A stretch of DNA of 64,000 nucleotides from Sipunculus nudus (lineage: Eukaryota > Annelida > Sipuncula > Golfingiida > Sipunculidae): positions 49,134,750-49,198,749 of the forward strand of contig CM049318.1 of assembly GCA_026874595.1 (NCBI GenBank). Direction: 5' to 3'. Below the pieces are notes generated by a model. The model was given only the letters and a program-made list of their open reading frames with translations, had not been told where the DNA came from and did not search any database. Below, piece after piece: positions 11,910-25,506 of the stretch. Every line of letters begins with the position of its first letter. Position 1 is the first letter of the stretch. A program made the translations under genes and the position numbers.

Positions 11910-12360
11910 ATGAATACTAGGCCTGTGAATTGCTTAGGGGTCTTTGATTCAATTTGATTATCAATTATTGCCTTTTGATTCAATTCTCAATTCGATTATT
12001 GTAAATAGTCATAATATGCTGTCAAAAACGTATATCTGCTAACAGTTTCTATCCTTTATGATGCTATAAACGTAAGATTATCATATACCTGAGAATTTAT
12101 GCAGACCAAGTAATATTTAAATCTTCTCATCCATTATTGTGCTAACATCTAATGAAGGATATGATGTAATTTTCTTTGCTGAATTATAGTGCTGCTTCAT
12201 CATGTATGCCATAAATCTGTTCTATGTAAGAACTAGAGACCAAAACGTTATGAAAATGAAAATGCAATAATTAAAATTAATCAATTATTTCATGCCTGGT
12301 TTGATTATCGATTAATGACTTCTTCCATTGAATGCATCAATATTTGATGCATTGTTACAG
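11910..12360 (+). repeat. Interspersed repeat family D, copy 1
   Basis: Starts taggcctgtgaattg and contains gattcaattctcaattcgat and, at the end, gattatcgattaatgac and tgaatgcatcaat. The first 100 bp match 32.17-32.27 kb (taggcctgtgagttg, gattcaattctcgaatc). Such GATTC/ATCGAT-rich stretches are common in the ends of hAT-type elements, but this is only a resemblance. Confidence 0.55.
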
Positions 12361-12409
12361 CCAAAGTATATACACACACAGTCTTGGGCCCATGTTTGTG
12401 AAGATGTAA

Positions 12410-13850
12410 GTCCGGATGGGCCATAAAAAAATCTGCCTGTATGTGCAAGAAAATAGCACTTTTGTTTTATTCATAATCTCCCCTTGTCTCCATTCAGAAG
12501 CTGTTGTTGATAATTTAATTTGAGCCTTTAAAAAGACTCTCGTACATAAGATGGGATGAAAATGCTGCTGCATCGCACCTCTTCCCAAAAATTTAGTCAC
12601 AGCCTGCATGCATCAGCGCAGGATCAAGGCAATCTGACATATTAGTTCCAAGAAATTTGCAAATTGTGGAAAAAACATGAAGCAAGAAGAAATCATTCTC
12701 ATTTGATTACAAATAATGCGCAAGCTCTTCACCGTCGTATTATATATGAAGGTTTTCTACTGTCAGTCGGGGATGTTGACATTTTAAACCACTTGACACA
12801 TTAACTGACAGTTGATTTGCATGAACCAATGCCTGGCCCATGCATATATTTTTGTGATTGGCTTAAAAATAAAGCACCATACAAAGAAAGCAACTAAGAG
12901 TTTCCTAGTCCACCCCATATGATTTCAATCATGACAGGTTTACTGGGAAATTTTTCAATGACATCGCTAACATTGGTTATAAAGAATGCTTTTTACCGGC
13001 TTCTGTGGCTCAGGGGTAGAGCGCAGGGCTCAAAGCCAGGAGATTGAGAGTTCGAATCTCAGCCGAGCCAGTGAGATTTTTCACGGTTGACCCCTACCCA
13101 GGGTGGGTGCTCTGCAGGCCCAATGGGGAGACTGTACTCAACAGTCAGGTTTCACTCACAAACGAGTGTGTCTTTCCGGGGTTCCTCGGTGTTATGACCC
13201 AGCAATGGGGATGAGACACACCCAGGAACCGCAGGAGTGAATCACCGAGCCTGGTTGACGCCAGAGCATTGTGTGCAAGCCCCTGTCACCGAGTCCGAAA
13301 CTGGAATGGAAATTCTGCGGTTGTATATAGACTTAGTTAAAAGCAAGCATTTAAAAAAATGGAGGCCGTTACCTCTACCAAAAAAATCTTAAAAAAAAAA
13401 AGAATGCTTTTTAAGCTACTATCACAGAGGCACAGTGATGTTTGGTACTGCAAGAATTGCATGATATATTTCAGTTCTGTGGTGATCATGACAGGGTTTT
13501 CTGAGCAGTCCGGTTTCTGATTAACCATTTGTACTGGCCACAACTGATAAGAAAATGCATGAAATTTAAACAACCACATCTACTACCTTTGTTTACTTTT
13601 AACTGCCTTTGTCTACGTAAATTGATTTAATTTTATTAATAGCCTATTTACCTGCAAACCTTTCTTAATGTTAACTGATATTTCCTTACTGTACAGCATT
13701 TCATGTGGAGATGAAGAAAAGATAGAGATCAAAATTGATCACTCTGTCATTTATTAAAAAGAAAATTTAAACATGTTCAGCATACTTTAAAAGTATTTTC
13801 CATATATCAGCTAAATATGAAGAAGGATTATCCAGATGAAGAAAGTGACA
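12410..13850 (+). mobile_element. Diverged relative of the 6.1-8.1 kb TIR element, interrupted by a SINE
   Basis: Collinear with 6200-7350: landmarks are taatttgagcct, catttgattacaaataa, gttgacattt..aaacca, tttgtgattggc, cattggttata, tgatcatgacagggtttt, gatagagatcaa and aagaaagtgacaata. The collinearity is broken by the SINE at 12996-13398. The terminal inverted repeats seen at 6080 and 8128 were not found here, so this is a decayed or truncated copy. Confidence 0.75.
12996..13398 (+). mobile_element. tRNA-derived SINE, full-length copy
   Basis: The head is tRNA-like: box A TGGCTCAGGGG at 13006-13016 and box B around GAGTTCGAATC at 13048-13058. A tRNA-unrelated body of about 300 bp follows, with a short A-rich tail. 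Flanking it is a perfect 15-bp duplication, aaagaatgcttttta (12981-12995 and 13399-13413), the signature of LINE-driven target-primed insertion. The body and tail region are shared with the minus-strand copy at 24.1-24.5 kb. The host sequence on both sides continues the diverged TIR-element relative, so this insertion is the younger event. Confidence 0.92.
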
Positions 13851-14989
13851 ATAGACTATTAAGCTCTACAACACTTAGGTACAAATCTAAGACTCTCCTG
13901 TCAGAAGGAAAATTCAAAATAAACATTTTGTGTACTTGAATTATTATATATACCATGTAAACGGTTTTATAGCATGGAGGAACTGCTGGTGAAAACAAGC
14001 CTTTTTGTGTACTTGGAATTCTTCATTCACTTTGCTAATCTGAGTAAAGTATCTGTGCTATGGATAAAACTACAATTTGAATTCATAAATTTAACAATTT
14101 TCTCCAGTGACAGATTTATTATTTTATATGTATATTTAACATAGAGTTCTGATGTGCTGCCTGCAAACACTGAAAATGAACTTTGAGCAGACAATTTGCC
14201 CTGTCAAAGATGTTAAGTATTTCTAATTGTATGAACATAAGGCCCTTGTCATAATGTTATGGAGAAATGTTCAACTCCCTCTACACAGTCACAAAATCAT
14301 GTGGCTAACCTGAATCATTTGTGGCCAAATGGTTGTCAAAACACTAAGCCATATGCACAAAAATTAAGGCAGAAATCACATAAATTCTCTAGAAAAGGTG
14401 AGTGAATAGCTTGACTTGATGAAATAAAAAGTATATGAAAGTTATTATATAATTATAACTTTATCACATATGGAATTATTGAAACATTAATATGAAATGA
14501 TGGGATGTATCATGTATCAACCATTAAATTATTTCTATACTGCCCATCAGGGACTAAAAAACAGTAACAGCTCGTGCAAGAAAATTTGTCTAATATGCCA
14601 TACTTAGTTACAGGTCTAAATAACAGCAGCTATATGCCTGTTTATTATCTAGGGGCATAAGTAACCTTTTATTAAATAGTGAATTGGGCCATAAATAGTA
14701 ATTAGTACTTATATATGAAGCCATTATCACAGAGACTGCAGTTTATGACCAGGGCTCCCAGTTATATGGAATACAAAGAGGAAGAAATTGTTATTATTAC
14801 AAATAATCATCATCCAGAATGGGTTGGTTTATAGTCACAAAACATATAAATATTTACATGTCTCCCCTCCCCCTGGGCCCCCTTAACCAAATTTGAGAGG
14901 GAAAATTGCACTACTTCAAAAGTTATGGTGTTTACAGAAATTGTATATTTATACAGATTTGACCTCGAAGATTGAAGTCAATGTCACAA
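13851..14989. other. No recognised feature
   Basis: A/T-rich sequence without domain-like ORFs or clear splice-bounded exons; probably old repeat remains. Confidence 0.6.
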
Positions 14990-15480
14990 GTTCTCACATG
15001 CCTTGAATTTGAGATTGAGTGAGCTCTTGGTTGAAATCACTGGTGTATCAAATTTGAGGAAAGATATACAATACTTCAACAATTATGGGGTTTACAATAT
15101 GTACTGGTACATTTCTTTATTTTTGCTGATTTGACCTCTCCAGTTTTCAAACATCAACAGTTTTCAAACACATAAATTTGAGAACATGGTTAAATAGTTT
15201 AAGGAAAGTATATGCAGTGCTTGAAAAGTTAACATGTCATCAAGCTTAAGGTCTGGGATGCCAAGTTTGGATTAAAATGCTTCAAACAATTTTTTTAAAT
15301 ATGTGGGTCATGTTACAAGCTTGACCTTTCACCTTTGACCTCAAGACCCAAAAACCAATGGGGTTCTTGCTATAGTGGTAGGCCATATATACCGGTAAGT
15401 CAAGTTTGAAATCCCTATGTCAATCCACACTGTAGTTAGCATCCAGAAATAAATTTGTTGACAGACAGATTAATTACATG
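14990..15480 (+). repeat. Interspersed repeat family E, copy 1
   Basis: Matches 22.70-23.15 kb in the same orientation. Shared words include ggtaggccatatata, agtcaagtttgaaa, acctcaagacccaaaaa and gacagacagatt. No coding capacity. Confidence 0.7.
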
Positions 15481-16659
15481 AACCCTAATCAAGAAGTAAA
15501 AGTAACATGTAAAAATGGGTGACAAGCAACCTCTCTCTACAAAATAAGTTTCTCAATACAAAAAGTCAAAGCAAAGTAGCATGGAACCAATGTAATAAGA
15601 TCACTGGAATAGCCAAAAGTGGTCTTAATCCACAGGTGGTCTTGTTAGACAGATCTGTTATAACTAGTGTGAAAGCTTCGGAGTGTATTCAAGTGTGGTC
15701 CTTAAAGGCAGTTGGTGACTTTATAGGTAGGTGGTCTTTTACACAGGTTTTACTGTATATAAACAGCATGACCATTTGGCACAGTCACTGTGACTCACTG
15801 TACAGGTAGTCTAGCAACAAAAAGAAAACGTATTGTGTTCCATTAAATAATCATGCCAGGCTGACACAAACTGAAATCCGAGTTTTAACAACACAGACAT
15901 GAGGAAACACACCCATGTTTTGCGGTGTTAAAATGAGTATGCTGCTTAGAAGAGAAGAGGTTCTTTCTACACCAGTTGATGCAATATCATTCACACTTCT
16001 TTCACAGGCATGTATCAATTTCTACTTGGTGCCATGTGTAAAAATATGACCCTTGACATTTCAATCACTGTTCTCCTTTTTACACAGTCTGGATCCCCTC
16101 TGCCAGTTGCTATGTGCGTTGTGGCTTTAACGGTATACAAGATAGGTTTATACTGAGTATGTTTGAATTTTATATGTGAGCAGAGCTCTTGGTCCTCAGT
16201 AAACCTCAACACCATCTGTATTCAATCTTTTCAATTTATTTTAGGAATATTGTGGTTTGACACAGGTTTCAGTTACTGCTCATCTGTTGGACTTAACTCT
16301 GATTGCAGCCTGGATGACTGCAGTGTGGAATGAACTCAAAACAAACCTATACTCCATCATTCATCTGTTTCTGGCCAGTTTTAAAGATAAAACAAGACAT
16401 CAAATTCTGTCCTTCATGCAACCAGGAGTTAGACACTCCTGGTCCTTTAAAACCTATAAAAGTTCACAGAGTAATATTTTTTAAAATTTGTAATGTAAAC
16501 AAAGCATCTGGATCCCTTCAATATCTGCATGAAACAAATCAATGCCAAACACAGTTACTATCAGAAAGTATCATCATAAAATCAATGTAAACAGTAAAAT
16601 AAAATCCTGCTGAAAGACCACATGAATAGGTACTGATATGTTTTCATGACAAACATGAC

Positions 16660-16892
16660 ATATAGCTCAAACTGGCATAACAGGCAGGCATTAGATGGTT
16701 ATTCATGCTATATTTGCCTGTCATCAATGGCCATACAGTATTCATTCACTCCTTGGTCCATAGAGCACATCCTGGTGGTCAAGACTTTAGCTAGGAGTCT
16801 TAGCATGGAAAGCAATCAGCACAGGACGTCAAACTACAACCTTGTGTTCCAAGACCAGCACCCTAACCATTACACCACCAAGCTCAATAAAA
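16660..16892 (-). mobile_element. Second type of tRNA-derived SINE (minus strand)
   Basis: On the minus strand the head reads GAGCTTGGTGGTGTAATGG, with box A TGGTGTAATGG at plus 16868-16878, then TGGTCTTGGAACACAAGG in the anticodon region. A degenerate box B (around plus 16824-16841) lacks the usual GTTCGAAT core. The box spacing is right for a tRNA gene, but the decayed box B indicates a SINE rather than a functional tRNA. The body probably continues to about 16660; its tail and duplications were not found. Confidence 0.6.
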
Positions 16893-18681
16893 GGAGAATT
16901 TAGCAAGGAGAGTTAGAAGAACCTGAAGTACTCAGTATAAATTCCAGACAACTGATTAGCCCCAATCCGCCCTCTGACATAAGAGAGCTTACAGCCACCT
17001 TACTGGCTGTAAGAATGCTGTTGCATCCTTCAGCGAGGAAAGCACTATAAGGCTCTATGAGGATGCAAATATTATTGTCATTTCTGATGATGCCATATGG
17101 TGTACAGGTACACTGTCAATTATAATAAATCTGACTAATCGTTTGCCTTTTTAGTATACTTTTAACAACAGCTAACATGTGCAAGAATTTAAAATTCCAT
17201 ATTTACTTTAGTAACATATTGGTAAACCCCTCCGCATGTTTGTTAAGTTCTGCCCTCATGGATACATGCATGGTGTGCATGGGTTACCCGATGCAGTAAA
17301 CTTGTACGCCATACAGAAAATGACTCGTTAATGTAGAGACAGAGTTTCAGTTTGGGTTGTGAGTTCACATGTATTCTCATGTGTTAATTCATCATTTGTT
17401 GCCTAATGTTAAGATTATGGGCTGTTTACCACAATATGAATGCAACATAATGCAAGACTACTGCGATGCATTCCTCAATATTGCTTGTATCACGACTCAA
17501 GTAGGCTTTCATCCCAATTATCAGTACATACAGAGTGGGGTTGTCATGGCTACTGACTGATATCCAGCAGGACAGCACATATTTATTCAAACTATATGAT
17601 TTTAATAGGAACCATCTTTTCATTACTTTACCTACATGTATTTTCCTGCCTTGAAAACCAATTCTCTATGAAGTTTCATTAGGACATATTGATAATTTCT
17701 AGAGATATATCATACAAAAACTATTATATAAAGCTTCAAAGACAAAAAAATCCAAAACCAGATCCTTATTTCTTTTTTTTCAACCACAAATCCATCTCTG
17801 AAAAAAAATCTTAATGTAAGCCATCAGTGAAATCTGAGGTAGCTTCAAAACAAACTGAAAGACAAACAGAACAAAGTAGGACAGACCAATCTGAATGAAA
17901 ATATATCCCTGATCCAACTTGGTTGGCAGAACTAGTAACTGCCATTGGCTATTTGTTCATCAGGGTTACATATTTGGGTTATTCATGAATGGGAAGTTAT
18001 TGTGATAATAAAATCTTTGTGAATAAGACACCACAACTACAAAGGTAAAAGCTTGTACAGTCTCTTTGCCATCCCATATACATTATATATGCCTGGCAAA
18101 ATATTGATATAACATATAATATCAGAACTTTTATGTTATCTGTAAATCTTTTAATTCTGTCATAAAAAAACATGAGACCTTTTATATTATTTGCCTGTAA
18201 AGAACAATAATTTCCACATTTTCTATGTACCCTTGGGTCAAATTGTCAAATTGTGTGTTTGTGTATTATATAATTTACCTAATTATTTATATATTATGCT
18301 GTTAACAATTGTGAAATCGTGAAAATGGAACTCTTGTAAAACAATGAAAAAGTGAACATCATGAAAATTCAACCCGCGACTTTAAAGCCATCCACAGTAT
18401 AAAGCCATCCACAGTACTGTATTTGTGAAGAAGCTGTGATTTGTAACAATAAAATGATGCCAGGACACACAGGGATGCCGAGGAGGACTGTTACATGACA
18501 GATGTTATGGTTGTTCAGCTGTCATGCTCTGGCATGGTGCCATTAAACCGATCATGTTCCTCCATGCTTCATGCAAACTCCATAAAATACAAATACCTGT
18601 CCTGTCTGTTTCATTCAATACTGCAGCTAATAGAGCAGACCACTCAAGGTCACATTCTGTGTGTCTGATCACCATGGAACA
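16893..18681. other. No recognised feature
   Basis: A/T-rich sequence with scattered short ORFs and no domain. A 20-bp word (aaagccatccacagta) is duplicated at about 18.38-18.42 kb. Confidence 0.55.
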
Positions 18682-19110
18682 ACAAGAGCACCGCAAATGG
18701 TGCACAATACACCTGATGCAAATCTTGTGACTTCTGACCTCATAAAATATGTTTGAATTTTGCTTAGGATGTTATTTTTGTGAGAAATTTTACAACAACT
18801 TTTCTGAAAATCAATCAGATTTTTTGTGAGTCATCATGGCTTCACCAAAGTCTGGTGACCTCTGACCTCATAAAATATGCATTGATTTTGCCAGAATCTA
18901 ATTCAAGCGAGATATTATATTGATTAATATAGCTGTTTAGTTTGATCAAAATCCATCTTATTTCTAGTAAGTTATCAAGGTGACACTTCTTAGTAGCCTA
19001 CTGATCTCTAACCTTATTACATATGAGTGGATTTTACCCATAACTGAATACAAAAAGTTAACAGACAAACAGACGTGTGGACTGTGGGTATACCATAATG
19101 AGTCCTGTAC
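18682..19110 (+). repeat. Interspersed repeat family C, copy 2
   Basis: Same family as 10.03-10.54 kb. Begins caagagcaccgcaaatggtg, contains ctggtgacctctgacctcat and tattgattaatata, and ends near gactgtgggtatacc. Confidence 0.75.
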
Positions 19111-22100
19111 TAGACAGTTGTATATAAAGGACTTCTTGTATTCTTACGTATATATGTCTGATGAAATGGGCAATCAAGAGTCAGGATTGTATGAAAATAT
19201 GCCAATATTTTACCGTCTCCTTACAAATTCTTTCATCTGTTATGACTAATATACAATGAAACAGGCAGTCCTATTTATCATTACATGAAACTTTAACATC
19301 TTTCATAGATGAATTAAATAATTTATCACAGAAATAGTTGAACCTGAGACAAAATGTTAGGGCCTATTAAACCTGGTGGTGAGCCCTTCAGCACCCCAGG
19401 CAGCAAATGAACACTGCAGTTGGTCCAGATCTCCTTGGCTTTAATAGCTGCTTTGTACAGCAATATCTCTGGGTCCCACCACCAGTGTGCCCACAGAACA
19501 GAATTGTAATCAGACCAATGAGACCTTGGTATATCTAGTTGTGCATCCAGTTTAAAATTTCAAACATGCACACCTGCTCTCACTGGTCTGATTCTTTGCT
19601 CTGTGGCAACTACCTGTGGTGAGACCTAGAGAACAAATGCATAAGAGTGTGTACATAGGGTCTTGAAGGCATTTATTGCTTCATTATTTTATAAAATGTT
19701 ATTTAACATGAACATTACTATACTCATAGTATGTATTTTATAATTAGCAGGTAATTCAATAAAAAAAGTCTGACCTAATTCCTAATAGATGTTAATTTTT
19801 CACATTGGTATACTTTTACAGGGATCAGACTATGTAAACAGAAATATGATTATTCTAATGTTAATACTTCCTTTATATTTATTACAGGTATAAAATATAC
19901 AGAGTGGACCACTTGGACTGGTCAACCCTTAGTACTAGACAGCCAAAAGCTGGACAAGACCAGGACCAGAACATTCTCATGCTGGACCGGACCACCAGGG
20001 GGTAGTCTGGTCCAGTTTGCATCTCTGAACTATATATTTATTCAACTTTGTATGGCTGAGCCTCCAGCTCTTTTTTGTGAAGATGACAGAGACATTGGGG
20101 CTATATTTACTCACATCCATCATTTCCTTGAATTGAGGACCCTTTTAAACAGAAATGATATACCAGGCCTTGTTTAGTAGTCTGTATTACGAGCACTTAA
20201 ACCTCGAACACATAAGCCTTAAGTCAGAGCTGCATCATTTTACAGACCCAATCAACCAAAAGCAGCCTCCAGTAACAAACGTTATGGCCGATAAAACCTG
20301 GTGTGCTTCACTTTTACTCGTCAGTGTAGGTTTACGATCCAGGCCTTAAGGTTATTAGCAAAGCTTTATTAGGTCTTCATTGCTTGTCGTTTAACATCTC
20401 CTGCTCACTGAGGGAAAACATTATGTAAGCATCCCTGGTTGATGTCCTATTTATCTATGGACTACAGGGATATATGTCCAGGGCCTGAATTTGGCATTTA
20501 ACAAGTATTCCATTAAACAGTAAAACAATATATTTATTAAAAATAAATTAAAATCTAATTTTCCTTTGTAATTAAATCTAAAAAATTTTCAGTGGAGACT
20601 TTTTGATGAATACAGTTATATAATAATTTTTTAAAATCATTTTTTTAAAATTTATTCAGTTTATTAAGTTTTAATTAAATCATGACCTTTTAGTCAACTA
20701 AATTTGGAACAAACCTTTTGAGGTAAAATTCTAATGATTATGAATACACTCTGCCACGCCAAAGACTGAACAACACAGGCAAGGCAGACTTTAATAGCTT
20801 AATTTAACCAAAAATCTACATTTTCCTCATGTTTTACTTAAAGACAAAAAACTTTAGATATCTGAATCCCCATCTCCCCCCCCCCCCCCCCACCAGTTTC
20901 ACCCTAGCAAACACACAACTGTTATCCAGAGGCATGTCACAGTGACTTGGATTCAAATAAAAATTCCAACCCTGATCTCATTCAACTACAATGTACTTCA
21001 TCTGCATACAACTAAGTTTGTGGCTATGTTTTCACAGACTTTGGCTTCTATTTCATGAATAATGAACAAGCTGCAAGAGTTCTGGAAATCAAAACTATCG
21101 ATCAAATCCAATGAACAAAATGTAAACAAGCAAATTCAAGAAATATATGTCCTCCTCTCTCGCCTTCAAGTCCGGGATAAAGTCTTTGGTGACTAAGTAC
21201 AAGTGGTTTTAACCATACTCAAAAGATGGCAGAACCTGGTAGTTACTGCAAAAATAATCAAGTATTTTATGTCCACCACTAGTGACACCTGTTGGTGATT
21301 AGTGAAACTAAATGTGCTGATTCATCATATAAAGAATGAAATATCATACTGTATTATTATCTTGTGAGACAGACACTTCAAAACCAATCCCAACAAAGGT
21401 ATGCACAAGAGCAATTACTGACCCAAATTTGAGTAAAACTGGATAAAATTCAGAAAGGCCATCGCATGGAAACGAAAACCTGACAGACAGACACACAGAG
21501 AGAGACTGACAGACAAACTCAAATCAATATCCCCCCTTCCTTCCAAGGAAGCGAGGGGCAAAATACACTGTTCACACCCTGTCTGAACAAAGGAAACAGG
21601 CACCAGAAACATGACAGGATTATATGGCAAAAAATGATTGGTTAGATTCTTGATGCCTTCGCAGCAATATTAAACGTTTGTTCAAAACGTCACAACAGAC
21701 GTCAGCATAGCACAAGTGCACAGGATACATTTGATTGGTTCAATTGCCTTATTCATTATTAATGAAACAAGACACCAGAGAGGGTCCTGGAATCAAGGTC
21801 TGTGAAAACGTAGCCACAGACCAGGTAGTATGAAGATGGGCCTGTCAAATTAAACAAGACACATGTGAATATCCACCCCTGGTCTTGTCCACACAGACAA
21901 TCAGCAGATTTTATCAGTTCCCTGGAGAGCTGATGTAGATGCGTATGGGACCATCCCTGAAGGAACAGAAACCTCTGTACTGGTTCTGTATTGATTGTCC
22001 CCCCTGATGATTACTACACAGATGGTACCGAGTGCCCCAAGCCTTGTCAATATTCAAATGTCTTATAATTAATGGTCGTTTGCATGATGAAGCACATACT

Positions 22101-22699
22101 AGTATTGGTTTGTCAGGCAATATTTTTATCACTGTAACAATAAGAACTGTACTTCAAGCAAGTCTAAATTACGAAGCTGTCTGGACCATCTGTTCTGCTG
22201 TTGCAGTCAAAAGGAAATGTGCAGAACTGCTCCTAGACAGCAAATCTTCAAGACGTAACTATCACTGTCATGTGTTCATTGTCACACCAGCATGTCCCTA
22301 TGTCACGCCTTTTTTCACGCCAATTTCTAGTACAATATTTCATGTCTTTTCAGGGAATAAGATCATTTCAATTAAACTTTCCTTTTCTATTAACAATGAA
22401 AAATGGTGAAAAAAATATTAAAATTATGCCTTCTCTTCATAATGACAACAGACCAATGGGCCCTGATGTTCAGTTAATAAGCCTTGCGACATGTAACACT
22501 GGAACCTTATGTTTAAAAGAAAGAAACCAAAAAGTGACATTGCCATATGCAACATATGTCAGTATAACTGGATGAAATGCAAGATCATAATCTCAAATGT
22601 GTATAAAACAGTTCTTTTGGCCTTATCAGACTTATTTCTATATTTTTACATTTCTGAATCAGAAAATTAATTGGTTTGCTTCAGTAAAATTAAGACTCC
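19111..22699. other. No gene recognised; includes a 16-C run at 20876-20891
   Basis: No ORF here shows a recognisable domain. A poly-C run lies at 20876-20891. The 19.9-20.0 kb stretch (ggaccagaacattctcatg) and the 21.4-21.6 kb stretch (with gacagacagacacacagag) look repeat-derived but could not be paired in this window. Confidence 0.55.
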
Positions 22700-23150
22700 A
22701 AGTGTTTATAACTAGGGACCCATGGGTGTCAACGTTCAGCTGAATTTGTCTACAAAGATATGTTTAGGAGCTTTTTACAAAATATGGGTCCTGTGATCAG
22801 TTTGAAGCTAACCTGTCTACCAAAACTGGAGTTATCATCCATAAAATAATTTGTGAATTGATCCTACTAGTGACCCCAAAACCGAAAGGAAACTTTGCCT
22901 ATTGGCAAGTGCACCACAAGTGGAAGATGGAGGGTTTGCTATGAAAAGTTTGGCTTAAAATGCATCCACAATCTTCCTAAAGTAATGGGTCCTGTGATCT
23001 TGAACACTGATCTCATGACCCAAAAATCTACAGAGTCATTACTTTAGTGGTAGACCATATATAAGTCAAGTTTGAAACCAATATTTCCACCAAAACTGGA
23101 GATATCATCAGGAAACAAATTTGACAGACATACATAAAGACAAACAGGTG
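22700..23150 (+). repeat. Interspersed repeat family E, copy 2
   Basis: Matches 14.99-15.48 kb: ggtagaccatatataagtca, agtttgaaacc, catgacccaaaaatct, gacagacatacataaagaca. No coding capacity. Confidence 0.7.
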
Positions 23151-24117
23151 AATGAGAGACAGAAAGAGTGATTAATATCGAGCATTTGTTTATTCAAGTG
23201 GAGCCCTTATTAAAACCAAAGTTTTCAGGACACAGAAGAAACCACAGTTGTGAATCTGATAGTATCAATATAATTTGGCAGTCTTAATATAAAGGAAATA
23301 ATGCATAAAAAATGTATAAAAAAAAACAGTTGGAACTGAAGATGCCTATCATTATCAATAAACACACTGGGTTTCTGAACACTGGATGAAACCACAGCTG
23401 AGAAACTGACATACCTGCTGTCATTTGATGATCTCAAAACAGAGAGAAAAAAATTTGTAAAAATTGGAAAAATATAGATGGCTCCACCGGTTTATAAGAA
23501 CAGACAAAACTAGTCATGGCCAATATTCAAGGCAAGATTCATGGCAATCCATACATTAACCTTCAAGATACTGGAGGTCTTGTATTAAATTTTAAATAAT
23601 TTGGGGGTACTTACAAGCCCCACAGCTTGGAGGATATAGGTGGCAGTGACCTAATTTCAGGTTTACATGGAAAATTGTTATTAAACTTCCTGGATATTCA
23701 GTTACAAGTTTCTAGGGTTAGCGGTTAAGATTAGTCCCTGGCTAAAGAGCCATACCATACCTCTAAAAAATCTAAAAAGCTAAAAAAATCCATGATATTC
23801 ATTTAGTGTTTTAAAATATCCTGTTGCAGAATGTCTCTGCAGCACTGACAAAGCTCAAGTGCTTCATCTTACAGGTAAAATTGGAAAACAAGAAATACCA
23901 GGGCAGAAATACCACCCTTCCTGCAGGAAGCAATTAAATCATCACTATTCACACTACGCCCAGAAAAGAAATGCTCAATGAACTGTCCCTAGAAAATCAT
24001 GTGTATGACCTACTATCAGATCCTTAACTGAATTCTGTATTTACTAGTCTTGGAATTGCTCAATTAAAGCATCTCATCTAGGGGAAAGGGGTAAAGTTAC
24101 CTTTAGAGATGGATTTT

Positions 24118-24472
24118 TCCTTAATTTTTTAGAGGAGGTAATTGCTCCAATTTAAAGGTTGCTTAACTATACACACTACGTGACAGGGGCTTATTTCAGT
24201 TATCCTGGTGTCAACCCGGCTCAAAGAATCACTCCTGCAGGTCCTGGGTGTGTGTCATTCCCATTGTATGATCATGACACTGAGGAACCCTGAAAAGGCA
24301 CACTTGTTTGCGAGTGAAACATGACTGTTGGGCACAGTCTCCTCATGAAGCCTGCAGAGCGCTCACTCTTCATGGGGGCAACCATGAAAAATCTCACCAC
24401 CTTTGCTGAGATTCTAACTGATGATATCCTGGCTTTGAGTCCTGCACTCTTCCCCTGAGCCACAGAAGCTGG
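24118..24472 (-). mobile_element. tRNA-derived SINE, second copy
   Basis: Minus-strand copy of the 12996-13398 SINE. The head on the minus strand reads CCAGCTTCTGTGGCTCAGG; box A is conserved, while box B is decayed (AGTTAGAATCTC). Body landmarks shared with copy 1 are gagatttttca, gctctgcaggc, cagtca.gtttcactc, aagcccctgtcac and the tail segment with attacctcct. No clear target-site duplication was found, so this copy is older. Confidence 0.85.
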
Positions 24473-25506
24473 TAAGTCTCTTATAGGGAAAGGGTTGGAA
24501 GAAGAAGTTACATCAGTAATACAGTAAGAGCTATGTAATGTTCTGGATGTTAAAAAAAACATTTAACAGCCCTGAAGGCTAGTTTAACAGTGTCTTAATT
24601 GCAGAAAGATGAACAACCTGATCAGCCTTCAGAGATAAATACAAAACTGTAAACAGGCAGAAAAGGTGCAACTAATTACGCCAGTGCCAAAATCCTGGTC
24701 ATCGAAAAAAAACTTCAAGTGATTCAGTGTTTTAAATAATTGGTCAGTAAACCCATTAAACTGAACCCAATAGAAATAATTCTGGCTGAACCCCCATCTA
24801 ATAACATGTCATGGTCTTAAGCTCCAGGAAGCTGAACATGTTGCTGCTTTTCACAAAAGTGACAAATATTCTGTATAGCCAATCAAAGTAAAGACAAAGA
24901 GATGCCCAAGTTAATTTCCATGTACATTCAGGTTTGTAAACTGTAAGAAACAAAAAATTTCAAGCAAATATATCTGGGCTATTTCAAGAAACACCTGTTT
25001 AAATTCACTTTATAAATGGGCTGCATGCATGAATCCAATTTTTCTAAAATTTCCAAGAGTCAACAAATGTTCTGTATACTGCAGTTTCTCATTTTTGTTT
25101 GCATTCTTTACATTTTCATTGAATTAAATCTGAAATAGGGATTATGCTGGAAAAAAATCAAATGGTTAAAGGAACCACATTTTTATTAATTTAAAAAAGT
25201 TGAAAGAAAAGTTCAAGTTGGCCCTGTCGATGGCTGGAGGGCATTTGAAGAAACATTCAGTCCAAAACTAACAAGCTAAGCTATTTAAAAATGGCCAAAT
25301 TTGTAAGAAGTGAAACTATTGTCATCACACTACTAACTCTCCAGACAAAAGGTTCAACAATACTGACACATCTTACTTCTAGGGTTGGGGCCAGGTACAT
25401 TCATTTGTACCCTGATACCTGTTCCTGTACCTAGTCTTGTACCCATCTCACACTAACCTGTACCTGTAACTAAGCACTGTCACATGTACAGCCTGGTCCC
25501 AACCCT

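Noticed and set aside
12996-13070. Functional tRNA gene
   Set aside because: The tRNA-like head runs into a SINE body and is bounded by target-site duplications; no proper acceptor stem or 3' end.
22032-22409. 125-codon plus-strand ORF
   Set aside because: No recognisable domain, mixed composition, and its end runs into A/T-rich sequence; likely chance.
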